Notes: generated by a model from the letters alone, not told the origin. Counted from the first letter of the stretch, positions 1-8,904 are shown. The stretch: 64,000 nt of DNA from Desulfobacteraceae bacterium (GCA_014237395.1 JABZFP010000030.1:496001-560000); one strand, 5' to 3'. Numbers and translations are program-made.

Positions 1-576
1 GAGCTGGTCCATCAGGATATTTTGACCCTTAATTTCACGGATTATTTCGGCCCGGAAACACCATCGGTCATCGTCATCGGGAATTTGCCGTATAACATTT
101 CCTCCCAGATCATAGTTCTTCTGATCGCTTCACGTGCGTATATCCGGCGCGCGCTTCTCATGTTGCAGAAAGAAATGGCCCAACGGCTGATTGCCTCTCC
201 GGGGAATCGCGATTACGGGCGTTTGTCGGTCATGCTGCAGTATGGCGCCGACGTCAACGTAGTTGCAGAAGCCCCGGCCAACTTGTTTTATCCTCGCCCC
301 AAGGTTGATTCGCAGGTGATCAGCGTGACCACCAAGGAGCATATCCCCTATCCGGCGGATGACGAGCAGATGCTTTCCCGCGTGGTTAAAGCCGGCTTCT
401 CACAGCGTCGTAAAACCCTTCGCAACGCGCTGGCCGGAAACATCCTGAACGCCGATCACGCTCAAGTGGAAAGTTGGCTCGCACGCGCTGATATCGATTC
501 CCGGCGCCGGGCGGAGACCTTGGCGGTCGAAGAATTCGTGCGCCTGGCGAATCTCATATCCCGGGATGGGGGATAG
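1..576 (+). CDS. rsmA: 16S rRNA (adenine-N6,N6) dimethyltransferase, 3' part
   Basis: Open at the left edge, so the N-terminal SAM-binding motif is outside the window. The visible 191 codons carry the NLPYN motif (family motif IV, around residue 27 of the fragment). They are followed by the typical ISSQI and FYPRPKVDSQV stretches and a C-terminal helical domain with QRRKTLRNAL. The family dimethylates two adjacent adenines in the 3'-terminal helix of 16S rRNA during small-subunit maturation; loss gives kasugamycin resistance. The reading frame is intact to a TAG stop. Identification is confident because the motif order and spacing match RsmA/KsgA and not the Erm methylases usually found on mobile elements, though Erm shares the fold. 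Confidence 0.93.
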   Translation, partial: ELVHQDILTLNFTDYFGPETPSVIVIGNLPYNISSQIIVLLIASRAYIRRALLMLQKEMAQRLIASPGNRDYGRLSVMLQYGADVNVVAEAPANLFYPRPKVDSQVISVTTKEHIPYPADDEQMLSRVVKAGFSQRRKTLRNALAGNILNADHAQVESWLARADIDSRRRAETLAVEEFVRLANLISRDGG

Positions 577-799
577 CCAACGGCCGTGTTTGACATGCCC
601 GGGCAATTTCAATAAAAACGAACAGCCCATCGACGCCGATGGCATCGCCCCCCGGATGAAAATTCCTCAAAGCAGGACGCGGCAAGCCTGCGTGGTAGGC
701 GACCGATTAATGATAACATGCCTGATGACGATCATCGGCATTCAGGTTGCGGAGATTGCCGCCTTAACCCCATAGCATGTTCGTTATCAGAGGTTTTTC

Positions 800-1003
800 A
801 TGGATAAAATGACAGACGCCAAGATCCGGCTGTGGCTCAAGAACCATAATCCGGCCATTCTGGAAAATTACACCCGGTATCAGACCGAATCCCTTGCCGA
901 CTTTTCATTGCCCGATGATGGCGTTTCGTCCGGCCCAGAGCCTTTACGGACATGGCTGGAAAACCGCCATCCGGACATATTGGCGCAAATCCCCCTATGG
1001 TAG
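800..1003 (+). CDS. Small hypothetical protein with an internal duplication
   Basis: A 67-residue ORF preceded by an AGAGG-like ribosome site about 6 bases before the ATG. It contains two copies of one short motif: WLKNHNPAIL at residues 11-20 and WLENRHPDIL at residues 51-60, each followed by a short polar tail. Six of ten positions are identical between copies, and the substitutions are mostly conservative. This argues that the frame is really translated and is an internally duplicated peptide-sized domain. No signal peptide, membrane segment or cysteine is present. It lies 92 bp upstream of the aminotransferase gene on the same strand and may share its transcript. I do not recognise the family. 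Confidence 0.6.
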   Translation: MDKMTDAKIRLWLKNHNPAILENYTRYQTESLADFSLPDDGVSSGPEPLRTWLENRHPDILAQIPLW

Positions 1004-1094
1004 ACGGCTGCTTGTTTCAGGGGGGCCGGGAATGGACTCTCCCTGACAACAGCGGCGATGTCTTCCATCCAGACGCACAGCGGGAACATCCCCT

Positions 1095-2339
1095 ATGAAA
1101 AGAGAAGATGCCATCAAGGCTTTCGCGGCCCATGTTTCCTCCGGTAAAGTGGCGTTTTTCCGTCAATTCGGGATGGATTTCGTCATGGGCGAGCGCCACG
1201 GCCCGTTTCTTCACGACCAGGACGGCACAAAAAAACTTTTCAACCTGCATTCCAACGGTGGCGTTTTCAACTTGGGGCACCGTCATCCGGTCCTGATCGA
1301 TGTCCTGAAAGAAAGCCTGGATCGTCTCGACATCGGCAACCATCATCTGATCAGTCCTGAGCGGGCCTTATTGGCGCGAGATCTGGCGGCCCTCATGCCG
1401 GGGGATCTGGATTACGCTGTTTTTGCCTCGGGCGGCGGGGAAGCCGTGGATCTGGCCATCAAGGTGGCCCGGGCCCATACCGGTCGGGCCGCGATCATTT
1501 CCGCCAAAGGGGGATATCACGGTCATACCGGACTGGCCCTGGCCACGGGCGACCCCAAATACCGCCGGCCTTTCGGTCCCCAGCCGTCCGGTTTCCACCA
1601 GGTGCCTTTCAACGATGTGGCCGCTCTGGCAGAAGCCCTGGATGAAAACACAGCCGCGGTTATCCTGGAGACCGTACCGGCCACCCTGGGCATGGCCCTG
1701 GCCGACGACACCTACTTTGCCGATGTCCGTCGGAGGTGCGACCGGGTCGGGGCCCTCCTGATTCTGGACGAGGTCCAAACCGGTCTGGGCCGCACCGGAC
1801 GGGTCTGGGGTTTCGAGCATTTCGGGGTCCAGCCGGATATGGTCATCATCGGCAAAGGCCTTTCCGGGGGGCTTTATCCCATGAGCGCCACCATCCTTCG
1901 GCAACCGCTGGAAGCGGTGTTTCACGCCGACCCCTTCATTCATATTTCGACCTTCGGGGGAGCGGAGCTCGGATGCCCCGTCGCCCGCAAGGTACTGGAA
2001 CTATCGTCCCATCCCGATTTCTTGGCCCATGTGCAGGCCCTGGCCCACCATTTCCGGGAAGGATTCGAAGCGCTTCAGGCCCGGCACGGCGGTTTTTTCC
2101 GGGGCGTCCGCCAGCTGGGATTGATGATGGGGCTCGAATTGCAAGATGATTGGTGCGGTCCCATTCTCTCCAAAACCGCCTATGACCATGGCCTTCTGAT
2201 GGTTTACGCCAACAACGCACCGGCGGTGTGCCAATGCCTGCCGCCACTGACCATGGGGCTCGATCGTGTTCCATGGGTGCTGGAGCGCCTGGATCAGGCG
2301 CTCACGGCAGCGGCCGAATTTCGTGAGACCCTGGGCTGA
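1095..2339 (+). CDS. Class III PLP-dependent aminotransferase
   Basis: 414 residues, the normal length for fold-type I class III aminotransferases (acetylornithine, ornithine, 4-aminobutyrate and diaminopelargonate types). Visible signatures are the N-terminal NLGHRHP region, the glycine-rich FASGGGEAVDLAIK segment, the LILDEVQTGLGRTG motif with the PLP-pyridine Asp, and IIGKGLSGG whose Lys254 should form the Schiff base. The enzyme should move an amino group between an amine or omega-amino acid and a 2-oxo acid in the cytoplasm. The substrate cannot be read from sequence. The next two genes follow on the same strand with short gaps: a kinase-like unknown and a C69 peptidase. This suggests a small amino acid or amine conversion operon. 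Confidence 0.88.
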   Translation: MKREDAIKAFAAHVSSGKVAFFRQFGMDFVMGERHGPFLHDQDGTKKLFNLHSNGGVFNLGHRHPVLIDVLKESLDRLDIGNHHLISPERALLARDLAALMPGDLDYAVFASGGGEAVDLAIKVARAHTGRAAIISAKGGYHGHTGLALATGDPKYRRPFGPQPSGFHQVPFNDVAALAEALDENTAAVILETVPATLGMALADDTYFADVRRRCDRVGALLILDEVQTGLGRTGRVWGFEHFGVQPDMVIIGKGLSGGLYPMSATILRQPLEAVFHADPFIHISTFGGAELGCPVARKVLELSSHPDFLAHVQALAHHFREGFEALQARHGGFFRGVRQLGLMMGLELQDDWCGPILSKTAYDHGLLMVYANNAPAVCQCLPPLTMGLDRVPWVLERLDQALTAAAEFRETLG

Positions 2340-2396
2340 CATCCAACCGGCTCCGACCTGGTGCGCCGCCACCGGCGGATTGCCCGCAATCGAGGC

Positions 2397-3344
2397 ATGA
2401 TGACTCTGATGGAACACGACTTGTCCGTCGACCGGGAATTTCTGGAACGCTTTGAGACGGGGCTGGATCCCCAGCATCCCGAGACGTCCCGGATTCCGGC
2501 CCGCATCCTGGGATATGGTGAAATATCGAGTATCTTTGCCATCGAAGGGATGCCGGCGGTCGCATTCAAGCGCATGCCGATTTTCAGCACGGTCCCGGAA
2601 GCCGAATCCTATGCGGCGATGTTTCACACCTACAGCCGGCACCTTGCGGAGGCCGGATTGACCCTTCCGGCGCAGGCCACGGCCGTGGTTCCTTCGGCCG
2701 GCGAGGGCGTTGTTCTCTACATCGTGCAGCGGCAGCTGCCGGGTCAAGACTTCGGCCATCATCTCATCCATGCGGCCGACCGTGATGAAGTGCTGTTGTT
2801 GATAAGCGATATCGTGGCGTTGATCGACGGTGTATGGGCCTTCAACGCCACCCGCAAGCCGCACCTGGAACTGGCCCTGGACGGGCAGTTGTCCAACTGG
2901 GTGCGCTCCATGCAGGAGCCATCGCATGCGGTGCTTTATATCGATACGAGCACCCCGCTGTTCCGAATCGACGGCCGGGAACAGCTGGATCCCGAAAAAC
3001 TGCTGAAAAGTGCGCCGGGCGCCCTGCGCTGGATTCTCAGGCGGTTTTTCCTGGACGATGTTATGAATCGGTACTATTCCCACCGCGACGTGGTGATCGA
3101 CCTGATCGCCAACCTCTACAAAGAACAGCGGCCGGATCTGATTGTCCCCGTGACCGAGGCCATCAACCACTCTTCGACGTTTCTGGACCGGCCTATCCAG
3201 CCGGAAGCGGTGGATCGTTATTACCGCAGCGACCGCATCATCTGGACGCTGTTTCTGGCATTCCGGCGAATGGATCGATGGCTGTCCCGGCATCTATTGC
3301 GCCGTCGCTACGAATTCATTCTTCCCGGCCCGATCAAACGGTGA
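2397..3344 (+). CDS. Uncharacterised protein, possibly kinase-like fold
   Basis: About 315 residues from the tandem ATG at 2397/2400, which has a weak GAGG just before it. A GTG at 2361 is an alternative start. No signal peptide or transmembrane segment. The central part has a DGQLSNWV stretch followed about 20 residues later by YIDTSTPLFR. These loosely resemble the catalytic-loop (D...N) and metal-binding (D...) segments of phosphotransferase/protein-kinase-like folds, and an upstream VAFKRMP could supply the ATP lysine. It may belong to a domain-of-unknown-function family of this kind (DUF6206-like, from memory and unverified). It is 58 bp downstream of the aminotransferase and 7 bp upstream of the peptidase gene, so it is probably translated from the same message. 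Function unknown. Confidence 0.6.
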   Translation: MMTLMEHDLSVDREFLERFETGLDPQHPETSRIPARILGYGEISSIFAIEGMPAVAFKRMPIFSTVPEAESYAAMFHTYSRHLAEAGLTLPAQATAVVPSAGEGVVLYIVQRQLPGQDFGHHLIHAADRDEVLLLISDIVALIDGVWAFNATRKPHLELALDGQLSNWVRSMQEPSHAVLYIDTSTPLFRIDGREQLDPEKLLKSAPGALRWILRRFFLDDVMNRYYSHRDVVIDLIANLYKEQRPDLIVPVTEAINHSSTFLDRPIQPEAVDRYYRSDRIIWTLFLAFRRMDRWLSRHLLRRRYEFILPGPIKR

Positions 3345-3351
3345 CGATTAT

Positions 3352-4662
3352 ATGTGCGATACATTCGTAGCAACGGCAGCTGCTACGGCCGACGGGTCGG
3401 TGATTTTCGGCAAGAACAGCGACCGGGAAGCCAACGAGGCGCAGGCTCTCGAATATCATCCGGCGCGGGAATACCCGCCCGGTGCACGTCTGCAATGTAC
3501 CTATATTGAAATCCCCCAGGTGACCGCCACACGTGCGGTGTTGCTCTGCCGACCGTTCTGGATGTGGGGGGCGGAGATGGGGGCCAATGCGGCGGGTCTG
3601 GTGATCGGCAACGAGGCGGTATGGACCCGGATGCCGCTGAACCGCAAGGAAGGTCTGACCGGCATGGACATGCTGCGCCTGGCCCTGGAGCGGGCGGGAA
3701 CGGCGGAGCAGGGGGTGGACGTCTTGGCCGGTTTGCTGCGTGATTTCGGGCAGGGCGGGATCTGCGGCTACCGTGACCGCCGGATGGCGTATCACAACAG
3801 CTTTATCCTGGCCGACCCGCAAACCGCCTGGGTCATGGAAACGGCAGGGCCGTTTTGGGCCGCCAAACGCATCCAGAGCACCTATGCCATCAGCAACGGA
3901 CTGACGCTCGGGGCTGATTTCGATCGGGCTCATCCCGACCTGACCCGTCTCAAGCCCGGGGGCAAGCCCTTCCATTTCGCCCGTCATTTTGCGGATCGCT
4001 TCTACACCTTTTTCGCGGCGTCGCGTGCCCGGCGCGCATGCGCCCAGACGCATCTGCAGGCGGCTACCGGCCAGATCGATACGCCCTTGGCCATCCGGGT
4101 GCTGCAAGATCACGGGACCGCTTCCTACCGGCCGGACAGCCACTGGCTGGGAGATCGCATTTGTGCCCACGCCGCCAACGGATTGACCCGCAACGCCAGC
4201 CAGACGGCCGGGTCCCTGGTGGCCCATTTGCAGCCGGGCGATTCGACGTTCTGGGTGACGGGAACCGCCGCGCCGTGCACCTCGCTATTCAAGCCGGTCT
4301 GGTTTTCCGGTGACCTGCTGCCGGATGTGGGTCCCCCGCCGCAAGGTCATTTCGATCCGGCCTCTCTGTGGTGGTTCCACGAGCAGTTTCACCGTCGATT
4401 GCTGCTGGATTTCGAAGCGGGTTCCGCAAACTGCCGTGCCGAACGGCAGACCCTTCAGGCCGACTTTCTCCAGGAGGCCGGTGCGATGACCGGCCGTTCA
4501 CCATCGGACATCACGGCCGAGGCCTTTCGTCGTTCCGGTGACTGGACGGCGCGCCAGATCAGCCGCTTGTCGTCGCCGGAAAGGGGCCTGACGTCCCCTC
4601 CTTGCCGGTTCTATCGACGCTACTGGCAGAAGCTGAACCGTCAAGCCGGCATCCCATTCTGA
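3352..4662 (+). CDS. C69/secernin-type dipeptidase (Ntn hydrolase)
   Basis: 436 residues starting MCDTFVA, so Cys2 sits directly after the initiator Met. That is the arrangement of N-terminal-nucleophile hydrolases of peptidase family C69 and of the secernins, where this Cys is the catalytic nucleophile. The following ADGSVIFGKNSDRE segment is a hallmark of the family. Further family features are GGICGYRDRRMAYHNSF, DPQTAWVMETAGPFWAAKRI and ISNGLTLG. There is no export signal, so the protein should act in the cytoplasm on small peptides or amides. It is probably co-transcribed with the aminotransferase upstream, which fits peptide or amide hydrolysis followed by amino-group transfer, although that link is inference. 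An acyltransferase or amidase activity within the same fold is possible. Confidence 0.85.
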   Translation: MCDTFVATAAATADGSVIFGKNSDREANEAQALEYHPAREYPPGARLQCTYIEIPQVTATRAVLLCRPFWMWGAEMGANAAGLVIGNEAVWTRMPLNRKEGLTGMDMLRLALERAGTAEQGVDVLAGLLRDFGQGGICGYRDRRMAYHNSFILADPQTAWVMETAGPFWAAKRIQSTYAISNGLTLGADFDRAHPDLTRLKPGGKPFHFARHFADRFYTFFAASRARRACAQTHLQAATGQIDTPLAIRVLQDHGTASYRPDSHWLGDRICAHAANGLTRNASQTAGSLVAHLQPGDSTFWVTGTAAPCTSLFKPVWFSGDLLPDVGPPPQGHFDPASLWWFHEQFHRRLLLDFEAGSANCRAERQTLQADFLQEAGAMTGRSPSDITAEAFRRSGDWTARQISRLSSPERGLTSPPCRFYRRYWQKLNRQAGIPF

Positions 4663-4730
4663 CGGTTGGGTGCTCCGGTGCTACCGCTGCTTTCCCCAAA
4701 CGGGGCGGGCGCGCCAGGGGGCATGATATC

Positions 4731-4894
4731 TAGTGCCCATCCAGAAATCGGCAAATTTTGTTGAGATCAAGGCGCGCGAAAAATTTAACTGCAGGCATAT
4801 GGATGATATGCTGAGGATTCCATTTTTCGCGCAACGCCGATATTTATCCGCCTCCGGCGGGTCGGACAAATTGGCCATTTATGGACGGGCACTA
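4731..4894. mobile_element. MITE-like palindromic element A
   Basis: The gap 4663-5005 holds a 164-bp palindromic unit and no gene. The ends read TAGTGCCCATCCAGAAAT and, from the other side, TAGTGCCCGTCCATAAAT, an imperfect terminal inverted repeat of about 26 bp. The outermost TA could be a TA target duplication as in IS630/mariner-type insertions; alternatively ATCT at 4728-4731 and 4894-4897 is a 4-bp duplication. A perfect nested inverted repeat, GCGCGAAAAAT at 4774-4784 and 4822-4832, lies inside. The internal boxes AGATCAAGGC and AACGCCGATAT recur in the element at 12829-12951. No transposase is encoded, so any movement would need a partner supplied in trans. Confidence 0.7.
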
Positions 4895-5005
4895 TCTAAA
4901 GGGAGTTGATCTATCTCCTACCGCTTTGATACGATTAATCTTACATTGACCAATGACGATCGTGCGCAGGGGGGGCGGGGGTGAGTCCCGCCATGGATTT
5001 GGAAA

Positions 5006-6754
5006 ATGGAAGCTTTTACGCAATTCGGTAAATACCAGATTCTTGACCGCATTGCCTTTGGCGGCATGGCGGAGCTTTTCCGTGCCAGGATCCAGGGCGA
5101 TCAGGGGTTTCAAAAGCTGGTCGCGGTCAAGAAGATGCACGCCCATTTCGCGATCGAACCGGAGGTGGTCGAGGCGTTTATCGAAGAGGCCAAGCTGGCC
5201 GCTTTCCTGCAGCACGCCAATATCGTCCAGATCTACGATTTTGGTTGCCGGGATGACGCTTATTTTATCGTCATGGAATATCTGCAGGGCAAGGATTTAC
5301 GCACGTTGACGACGGCCCTGGAGGCGCGTCAGCGTCCGCTGGGGTTCGAAAACAGCCTTGCCGTTGTGGCGTCGATATGTTCCGGGCTGGAGTACGCGCA
5401 CCGCCTTTCCGACATGGCCGGTCAGCCGCTGCATATCGTCCACCGCGACATCAGCCCCCAGAATATTTTCGTGACCTATGCCGGCCAGGTCAAAATCCTC
5501 GATTTTGGGATTGCCAAAGCCACCGACCGCGGGGATACCACCGAAGCCGGGGTGCTAAAAGGCAAAGTGGCCTATATGTCCCCTGAGCAGGCCCAGGGGA
5601 AAATCATCGATCACCGCTCCGATATATTTGCCGTCGGCGTTATCCTGTATGAGCTGCTTACCGGGCGACGTCTGTATCACGGCAATACTATGGAAATCCT
5701 GCGGCGGGCGCAAACCGGTGAGTTCACGCCGCCTGAGGACTGCCTGCCGGATTTGAGCCCGGAACTGCGCCACGTTTTTCAGGGCCTTCTGGCCGTCCGA
5801 CCGGCGGACCGTTTTCCGGACTGCGCGGTGGCCTTGGCGGCCATCGAAGAATGCCTGGGCGATCTTTCCTCCCGATCCATCGAGAGACATCTGGGGGACC
5901 TCGTCAGCGACCTGTTTGCCGAAGATAAAATGGCGGAGGAGACCCAGCTGCGGGACCTCATGGCCGGCCAGACCCTGTCCGACACGCTGGAACCGCCGGA
6001 CACCAATTCCGGTTCTGACCCGGTTCCATCGAAGGGCGCGTTTGGTTATCACCCCTTTGCGTCACCGTCAAAAACCATGCGCAAACCCGGTTGGCGATGG
6101 TTGCGGTTAGGCCTTGCCGGCTTTCTGGTGGTGGCGTTTTTTTTCATGTGGGTGCGCTGGCACATTCCCGGTAAAAACCAGGGGCAGTCCCTTGAAGCAT
6201 TCCAGGCGCGAAACTTTGAGGAAACAGCCGTATCGATCGGCGCCGAGCAAGAGTCGGCCTTGCAGGGACCCGGATCGCTGGCGGCTGACCTGTTGCCGCT
6301 CGAGCAGCAGGCGCTTTCCCTGATGGCTTCAGAGCCGCAAAAGGCCGGGGAGCTTTGGCGGCAGGTGATCGAACGTGCGCCGGACAATATCCGGGCCCAT
6401 TTCAACCTCGGGTTGGTTCTTTTAAGACAGGAGGACTATCCGCAGGCCATTCCTGCCTTTGAGCGGGTTCTGGCGCTTGATGAAGGGATGACCGACGCAC
6501 GCTTTAACCTGGGCTTCGCTTATGCTAAGATGGGACGTTACGACGAGGCCACGTTGCAATATGGGCAGGTGGTCGATCAGGCTCCGGCTTACCTTGACGA
6601 AGTCCTGTTTAATCTGGCCATTGTTCAGGATTTTCAGGGCGATCGGCCAGCAGCGGCCCGGAGCCTTCACGGCGCGCTTCGCTACAACCCCCACAATGTC
6701 AGGGCAATCAGCTATCTGGCGCGGATGGAAGGCCGTTTTTCTTCACCACCATGA
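5006..6754 (+). CDS. Membrane Hanks-type Ser/Thr kinase with TPRs
   Basis: 582 residues. The N-terminal kinase domain (about 8-275) has a glycine loop written IAFGGMAELF in which the first Gly is Ala. It also has the ATP lysine K42 in VAVK, catalytic loop HRDISPQN (D148), DFG at 166-168 and SPEQ in the activation-loop end. All essential residues are present, so activity is expected. After a low-complexity linker comes one transmembrane helix (about 368-385), then a region exported across the membrane with two to three TPR units (about 430-575). The HRDISPQN form is typical of myxobacterial and deltaproteobacterial kinases. The stop codon overlaps the next gene by 4 bp (ATGA), so kinase and LysM lipoprotein are probably translationally coupled. 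The stimulus is unknown. Confidence 0.87.
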   Translation: MEAFTQFGKYQILDRIAFGGMAELFRARIQGDQGFQKLVAVKKMHAHFAIEPEVVEAFIEEAKLAAFLQHANIVQIYDFGCRDDAYFIVMEYLQGKDLRTLTTALEARQRPLGFENSLAVVASICSGLEYAHRLSDMAGQPLHIVHRDISPQNIFVTYAGQVKILDFGIAKATDRGDTTEAGVLKGKVAYMSPEQAQGKIIDHRSDIFAVGVILYELLTGRRLYHGNTMEILRRAQTGEFTPPEDCLPDLSPELRHVFQGLLAVRPADRFPDCAVALAAIEECLGDLSSRSIERHLGDLVSDLFAEDKMAEETQLRDLMAGQTLSDTLEPPDTNSGSDPVPSKGAFGYHPFASPSKTMRKPGWRWLRLGLAGFLVVAFFFMWVRWHIPGKNQGQSLEAFQARNFEETAVSIGAEQESALQGPGSLAADLLPLEQQALSLMASEPQKAGELWRQVIERAPDNIRAHFNLGLVLLRQEDYPQAIPAFERVLALDEGMTDARFNLGFAYAKMGRYDEATLQYGQVVDQAPAYLDEVLFNLAIVQDFQGDRPAAARSLHGALRYNPHNVRAISYLARMEGRFSSPP

Positions 6755-7251
6755 AACGATGCGGTTGGCGACTATTCTGCGGCTGGGCACTGCTTCTGTT
6801 CCTGCCTTTCGGTCTGACGGCCTGTACGGCCTTTAAACCGAAAGTGGAACCCGTGACGGCCCAAAGCAAGGCGCCGCCACGCAAGGTTGTGTTGCCCAGC
6901 GTAACCTATCAAGGCGTTCCCTGTTATTTGCACGAGGTGCGCTGGCCGGAGGAATCACTATCGGTGATTGCCCGCTGGTATACCGGGAATGAGGGGAACG
7001 CTCGGATTCTGGCCAAGGTGACCCCCAATCTCCGAACGAACGATTTACGCAAGGGCGATGTGGTGTTCATCCCGCAGGAATTATCCCGCCGCACCGACTC
7101 CATGACCCACAGCTATGCCCGCCGCTTTGGAAAGTCGGCCACACCGGTCAAGCGCGCGGTCCCCAAAACGGCCCCCGTCGTCGATGACGACGATTTCCCG
7201 GAAGATGGGACGCCTCCAACACCCTACGGGCCGCGGACCTATCCGGATTAG
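6751..7251 (+). CDS. Lipoprotein with LysM-like domain
   Basis: 166 residues with a basic N-terminus, hydrophobic core and lipobox LTAC, placing the lipidated Cys at residue 25. Residues about 60-112 contain a LysM-like module: LHEVRWPEESLSVIARWY, then RILAKVTPNL and LRKGDVVFIP. LysM domains bind N-acetylglucosamine polymers such as peptidoglycan. The C-terminal tail is acidic and proline-rich and probably disordered. The gene starts inside the stop codon of the kinase gene. This suggests that the kinase's periplasmic TPR region and this lipoprotein form one envelope-sensing unit, which is inference from coupling and topology. Translation ends shortly before a hairpin at 7288-7312. Confidence 0.8.
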   Translation: MKRCGWRLFCGWALLLFLPFGLTACTAFKPKVEPVTAQSKAPPRKVVLPSVTYQGVPCYLHEVRWPEESLSVIARWYTGNEGNARILAKVTPNLRTNDLRKGDVVFIPQELSRRTDSMTHSYARRFGKSATPVKRAVPKTAPVVDDDDFPEDGTPPTPYGPRTYPD

Positions 7252-7287
7252 GGAACTTGGTGGGTTTACCGCTGGATCACTAAAAAA

Positions 7288-7312
7288 GGCAGAGCCTCAA
7301 AGAGGCTCTGCC
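7288..7312 (-). terminator. Intrinsic terminator hairpin
   Basis: A perfect 11-bp stem GGCAGAGCCTC / GAGGCTCTGCC with an AAA loop. On the minus strand the stem is followed by six T residues, a textbook Rho-independent terminator for transcripts arriving from the right. On the plus strand the T-run is weak, but the stem could still help end the kinase-LysM message. Confidence 0.8.
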
Positions 7313-7529
7313 CGTTGTATTCCAGTCTATCGTTCCGAAGTTAATTCATTAGTCCGTGCAGTTCAGATCCTTGGGGTATTATGATTGCTGCCTGTTTTTT
7401 GAAGCTCTGCCTTTTAACGTAATGGTGCCGGTTTTAGGCGGGCTGCAACGTTTTACTTTCAACACTTGATGTCGTATCCATTCACGAATAATGTTGAACC
7501 GATGCCCGTGACCACGCACCGCCGCACGC

Positions 7530-7664
7530 TTACCCTGCGACATCGATGCCGAGATCACATCCCAAATGGGGATCCGGTTTTTCACAGTTCTGGTTTTGTT
7601 CACGGGTATCCACATGACCGTCATTGTCGTCTTTGGTGTAGTCGTCCGTTCGTGTATTTTCCAT
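7530..7664 (-). CDS. Small acidic ORF with strong ribosome site
   Basis: A 44-residue ORF on the minus strand. It is preceded by AAGGAG with a 7-base spacer before ATG, one of the best ribosome sites in the window. The peptide is acidic and polar (start MENTRTDDYTKDDNDG) with two cysteines and no membrane segment. A second minus-strand ORF begins at 7543 in another frame and runs to 7379 as a very basic 54-residue peptide (MSQGKRAAVRGHG...). It overlaps the end of the first by 14 bp and stops about 65 bp before the minus-strand terminator at 7288-7312. The arrangement looks like a short two-cistron transcript or a frameshifted single gene. I do not recognise either peptide. Confidence 0.35.
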   Translation of the reverse strand: MENTRTDDYTKDDNDGHVDTREQNQNCEKPDPHLGCDLGIDVAG

Positions 7665-7900
7665 GGTGTTTCTCCTTGTCGATTGGGTTGTTTCGGGTCG
7701 CTGCCCTTCTTATGGTATAAGTTAGTCATGGAATTGCATCTGACAACAATATTAAAATTATAGTGAGACGATAGGTTAAAACTACTAAAGGCGTGCAGGG
7801 CTACAAATGGCGGCATCGATGCACTGGATGCGGCGGTGATGATGGCATGAGGTCGGAGGCTGCCCCTGCCGCCAGGAATATATCAGCAGGGCATGTTCAT

Positions 7901-8734
7901 ATGGCATCGGCCCGGATTCATCGCAATATTACCGTGCAACGCTTGGCAAAAGATTGCTATCACTTTTTCCGCTGCCAACGCCCGGTGGTGCGTCGTCTGG
8001 GGCGACCCTTTCGTATTAGCCGCCGGTATATCGAACTCGACCTGACCTACCGCTGCAACCTGCAATGCCGCAACTGCAACCGATCCTGCACCCAGGCGCC
8101 AAGCCGGTGTGATATGCCTGTGGCAGCCATTGCCGCCTTCATCCGGGAAAGTGTCGCAACCGGTCGATCATGGGAACGCATCCGCTTGCTGGGCGGTGAG
8201 CCGACCCTGCACCCTGATTTTACGTCGATTATCGGGATGCTGATGGATTATCGGGCAAGCGCAAACCCCGGCTTGCGTATCGTGGTTTGCACCAACGGGT
8301 GTGGTCCCCATGTACGTCGTCACCTGGAAGATTTGCCGGCCGCTATCCACGTCAAGAACACATGGAAAGGGCGTCGGCAGCGGCTGTTTCGTCCTTTCAA
8401 TGTCGCCCCGATCGACCGTCCATCATATCGGTGGGCCGACACCTCCTGCGGCTGTCGCATTCTGGAAGACTGCGGCCTTGGTTTGACGCCACAGGGATAT
8501 TATCCCTGCGGGATAGCCGGTGCCATCGACCGGATTTTCGGTTTCGGAAGGGGGCGGGAACGCCTGCCGCTGCCGGGGGACGACATGCGGGAAGATCTCG
8601 ACATCTTCTGCCGCCTTTGCGGTCATTTCGGTTTTTCCTGGCCCACCCGACGCATCCGTATGTCGCCGACATGGACGCAGGCCTATGGGCGCTATCATGC
8701 CAGGTGCGGCCATGATCCTGCGCCGTGTCGTTGA
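7901..8734 (+). CDS. Radical SAM protein with extra cysteine cluster
   Basis: About 277 residues from the ATG at 7901. In-frame GTG 7793 and ATG 7847 are alternatives, none with a strong ribosome site. The core motif CNLQCRNC (CxxxCxxC) binds the 4Fe-4S cluster that cleaves S-adenosylmethionine. It is followed by LLGGEPTLHPD (SAM-binding GGE motif) and VVCTNG. The C-terminal third adds CGCRILEDCGLG, YYPCGIAG and CRLCG, a SPASM-like cysteine set that could hold an auxiliary cluster. The substrate is unknown. SPASM-type enzymes often modify peptides or nucleosides, but no precursor peptide is obvious nearby. A methyltransferase follows within 170 bp on the same strand. Confidence 0.8.
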   Translation: MASARIHRNITVQRLAKDCYHFFRCQRPVVRRLGRPFRISRRYIELDLTYRCNLQCRNCNRSCTQAPSRCDMPVAAIAAFIRESVATGRSWERIRLLGGEPTLHPDFTSIIGMLMDYRASANPGLRIVVCTNGCGPHVRRHLEDLPAAIHVKNTWKGRRQRLFRPFNVAPIDRPSYRWADTSCGCRILEDCGLGLTPQGYYPCGIAGAIDRIFGFGRGRERLPLPGDDMREDLDIFCRLCGHFGFSWPTRRIRMSPTWTQAYGRYHARCGHDPAPCR

Positions 8735-8904
8735 CGAGAGATACCATCGGTCTGAATATCGCTTGGCGGTTTGTCAAACACCGGAAGTCGCCTTATCGTC
8801 CAGTATAGCCGATAAAATGGGCTTCTTTTTTAATGTGGAAGCGCGCAAGAAAATTAAAGCCCGCATGTTTTCGTTCGCAACCAGAAGACCGGGCGCGATA
8901 CACA

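Noticed and set aside
566..775. A 69-residue plus-strand ORF after rsmA
   Set aside because: No ribosome site and no family-like composition; it overlaps the rsmA end in another frame.
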